From the NCBI GenBank assembly GCA_009785715.1, contig WQVT01000110.1, forward strand, positions 1 to 7,435: a DNA stretch of 7,435 nt, given 5' to 3'. Below the pieces are notes generated by a model. That model was given only the letters and a program-made list of their open reading frames with translations. It was not told the origin of the DNA and searched no databases. The DNA is from Acidimicrobiaceae bacterium. GTDB taxonomy: Bacteria > Actinomycetota > Acidimicrobiia > Acidimicrobiales > Palsa-688. Within the stretch, counting starts at the first letter, position 1. Each line of letters starts with the position of its first letter. Positions 6,425 through 7,435 of this stretch are shown here, piece by piece. Both the position numbers and the translations under genes were made by a program.

Positions 6425-7435
6425 GTTCGCCGGAACCCTTCAATGCCGCCCAGTGGCTGGTGGACCGCCACGTGGCGGCCGGCGACGGCGGGCGGGTGGC
6501 CTTCCACTACCTCGACCAGACCATCAGCTACGCCGAACTCCAGCGGCAGACCTTCCGGGCCGCCCGCCTGCTCGCCGAACTCGGGGTCGGCCGCGGCGAG
6601 CGGGTGCTCATGGTGGTTCGCGATGAGCCGGAGTTCCCCGCCTTCTTCCTCGGCGCACTCCGGGTAGGTGCCGTGCCTGTGCCGGTGTCGACCATGCTTC
6701 GCCCCGGCGACGTGGCCGCGCTCGCCGCCGATTCGCAGGCGGCGGCCGCCGTGGTGAGCGAGCCGTTCATTGACTACCTGCCGAGGATCACCACGGATGG
6801 ACGCGTGGGCGTGTCGGCGATCGTCCTCGGTGCCGGCTCCCATCCTCCGGTCACCGGCATCGAGACGACGGCGTGGGTGTCCTGGACCGACGACCGGCCC
6901 GTGGCCACCGCGGCGACCGCCGCCGACTCCACCGGCTTCTGGCTGTACACCTCGGGGACGACCGGCCGCCCCAAGGGGGCGGTCCACCGTCACGGGGACA
7001 TTCGCGCGGTGGCCGCCACCTACGGACGCTCAATCCTGGGTATCGGGCGGGACGACATCTGTTACTCGGTGGCCAAGTTGTTCTTCGCCTTCGGTCTCGG
7101 CAACACCCTGTTCTTCCCCCTCGCGGTCGGCGCCAGCGCAGTGCTCGACCCCGAATCCCCAACACCGGGCCGGGTGGCCTCGCTGGCCGCCGGCGATCGG
7201 CCGACCTTGTTCTTCGCACCGCCCGGGTTCTGCGCCGCGCTGGCCGACTCGGACGTTCCGGCCGAGTCCTTCGCCTCGGTTCGGGCCACCGTCACCGCCG
7301 GCGAGACCCTCCCGGCCGAGGTCTACCGGCGGTTCCGTGCCCGGTTCGGGTCGGAGATGCTCGACGGCATCGGATCGACCGAGGCCCTGCACATCTTCTG
7401 CTCGAACCACCTGGGAGATGTACAACCCGGATCGA
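6421..7435 (+). CDS. Benzoate-CoA ligase, N-terminal two thirds
   Basis: An ANL-superfamily acyl/aryl-CoA synthetase that activates benzoate with ATP and CoA to benzoyl-CoA, the entry step of the box pathway. It starts at an ATG overlapping the boxB stop (ATGA), with no strong ribosome site, indicating translational coupling. The first 338 residues are seen; the family is usually just over 500, so the C-terminal lid domain is missing at the right edge. Visible motifs are the phosphate loop YTSGTTGRPKG (176-186), SVAKLFFAFGLGN in the aryl-binding region, and DGIGSTEALHIF (315-326), matching the STE-x-LHIF of BclA/BadA ligases whose His-Ile pair lines the carboxylate pocket. The residue before Leu-His-Ile is Ala here where I recall Met in many benzoate ligases, so a substituted benzoate is possible. 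The frame stays open to the last base. The call is strong from motifs and operon context; exact substrate is inferred. Confidence 0.9.
   Translation, partial: MSSPEPFNAAQWLVDRHVAAGDGGRVAFHYLDQTISYAELQRQTFRAARLLAELGVGRGERVLMVVRDEPEFPAFFLGALRVGAVPVPVSTMLRPGDVAALAADSQAAAAVVSEPFIDYLPRITTDGRVGVSAIVLGAGSHPPVTGIETTAWVSWTDDRPVATAATAADSTGFWLYTSGTTGRPKGAVHRHGDIRAVAATYGRSILGIGRDDICYSVAKLFFAFGLGNTLFFPLAVGASAVLDPESPTPGRVASLAAGDRPTLFFAPPGFCAALADSDVPAESFASVRATVTAGETLPAEVYRRFRARFGSEMLDGIGSTEALHIFCSNHLGDVQPGS

Overview
The window is GC-rich bacterial DNA, about two thirds G+C by eye. It uses GTG and TTG starts, has short intergenic gaps and ATGA stop/start overlaps, and its best protein resemblances are to actinobacterial families. 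I infer an actinomycete or a related high-GC Actinomycetota lineage; the genus cannot be read from the sequence. Two catabolic modules lie side by side and meet tail-to-tail near base 2350.

Module 1 (1-2341) looks like putrescine/polyamine or omega-amine catabolism. On the minus strand an Lrp/AsnC-family regulator overlaps by ATGA the start of a class III aminotransferase that runs off the left edge. On the plus strand, divergently, lies a gamma-aminobutyraldehyde dehydrogenase (PatD/Prr type). The likely flow is diamine to aminoaldehyde (aminotransferase), then to the amino acid, e.g. GABA (dehydrogenase), with the Lrp protein controlling both directions. The 165-bp divergent region holds candidate promoters for both genes and a perfect 8-bp inverted repeat lying across the dehydrogenase promoter. 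The lrp promoter is placed so that translation may be leaderless from a GTG at 715.

Module 2 (2362-7435) is an aerobic benzoyl-CoA (box) pathway. A PaaX-family repressor on the minus strand is divergent from boxC, boxB and a benzoate-CoA ligase gene cut by the right edge. These are tightly packed: 3 nt between boxC and boxB, and an ATGA overlap between boxB and the ligase. The ligase makes benzoyl-CoA, BoxB (with a reductase, BoxA, not in this window) makes 2,3-epoxybenzoyl-CoA, and BoxC opens the ring hydrolytically, releasing formate and 3,4-dehydroadipyl-CoA semialdehyde. Catalytic residues of BoxB, BoxC and the ligase can be recognised.

The enzymes are known families. The less ordinary points are a PaaX-type regulator where proteobacterial box clusters carry BoxR, the dense symmetry in both divergent promoter regions, the in-frame single-stop junction between boxC and boxB, and an unusual codon pattern in the aminotransferase fragment. 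I see no RNA genes, insertion sequences or CRISPR arrays.
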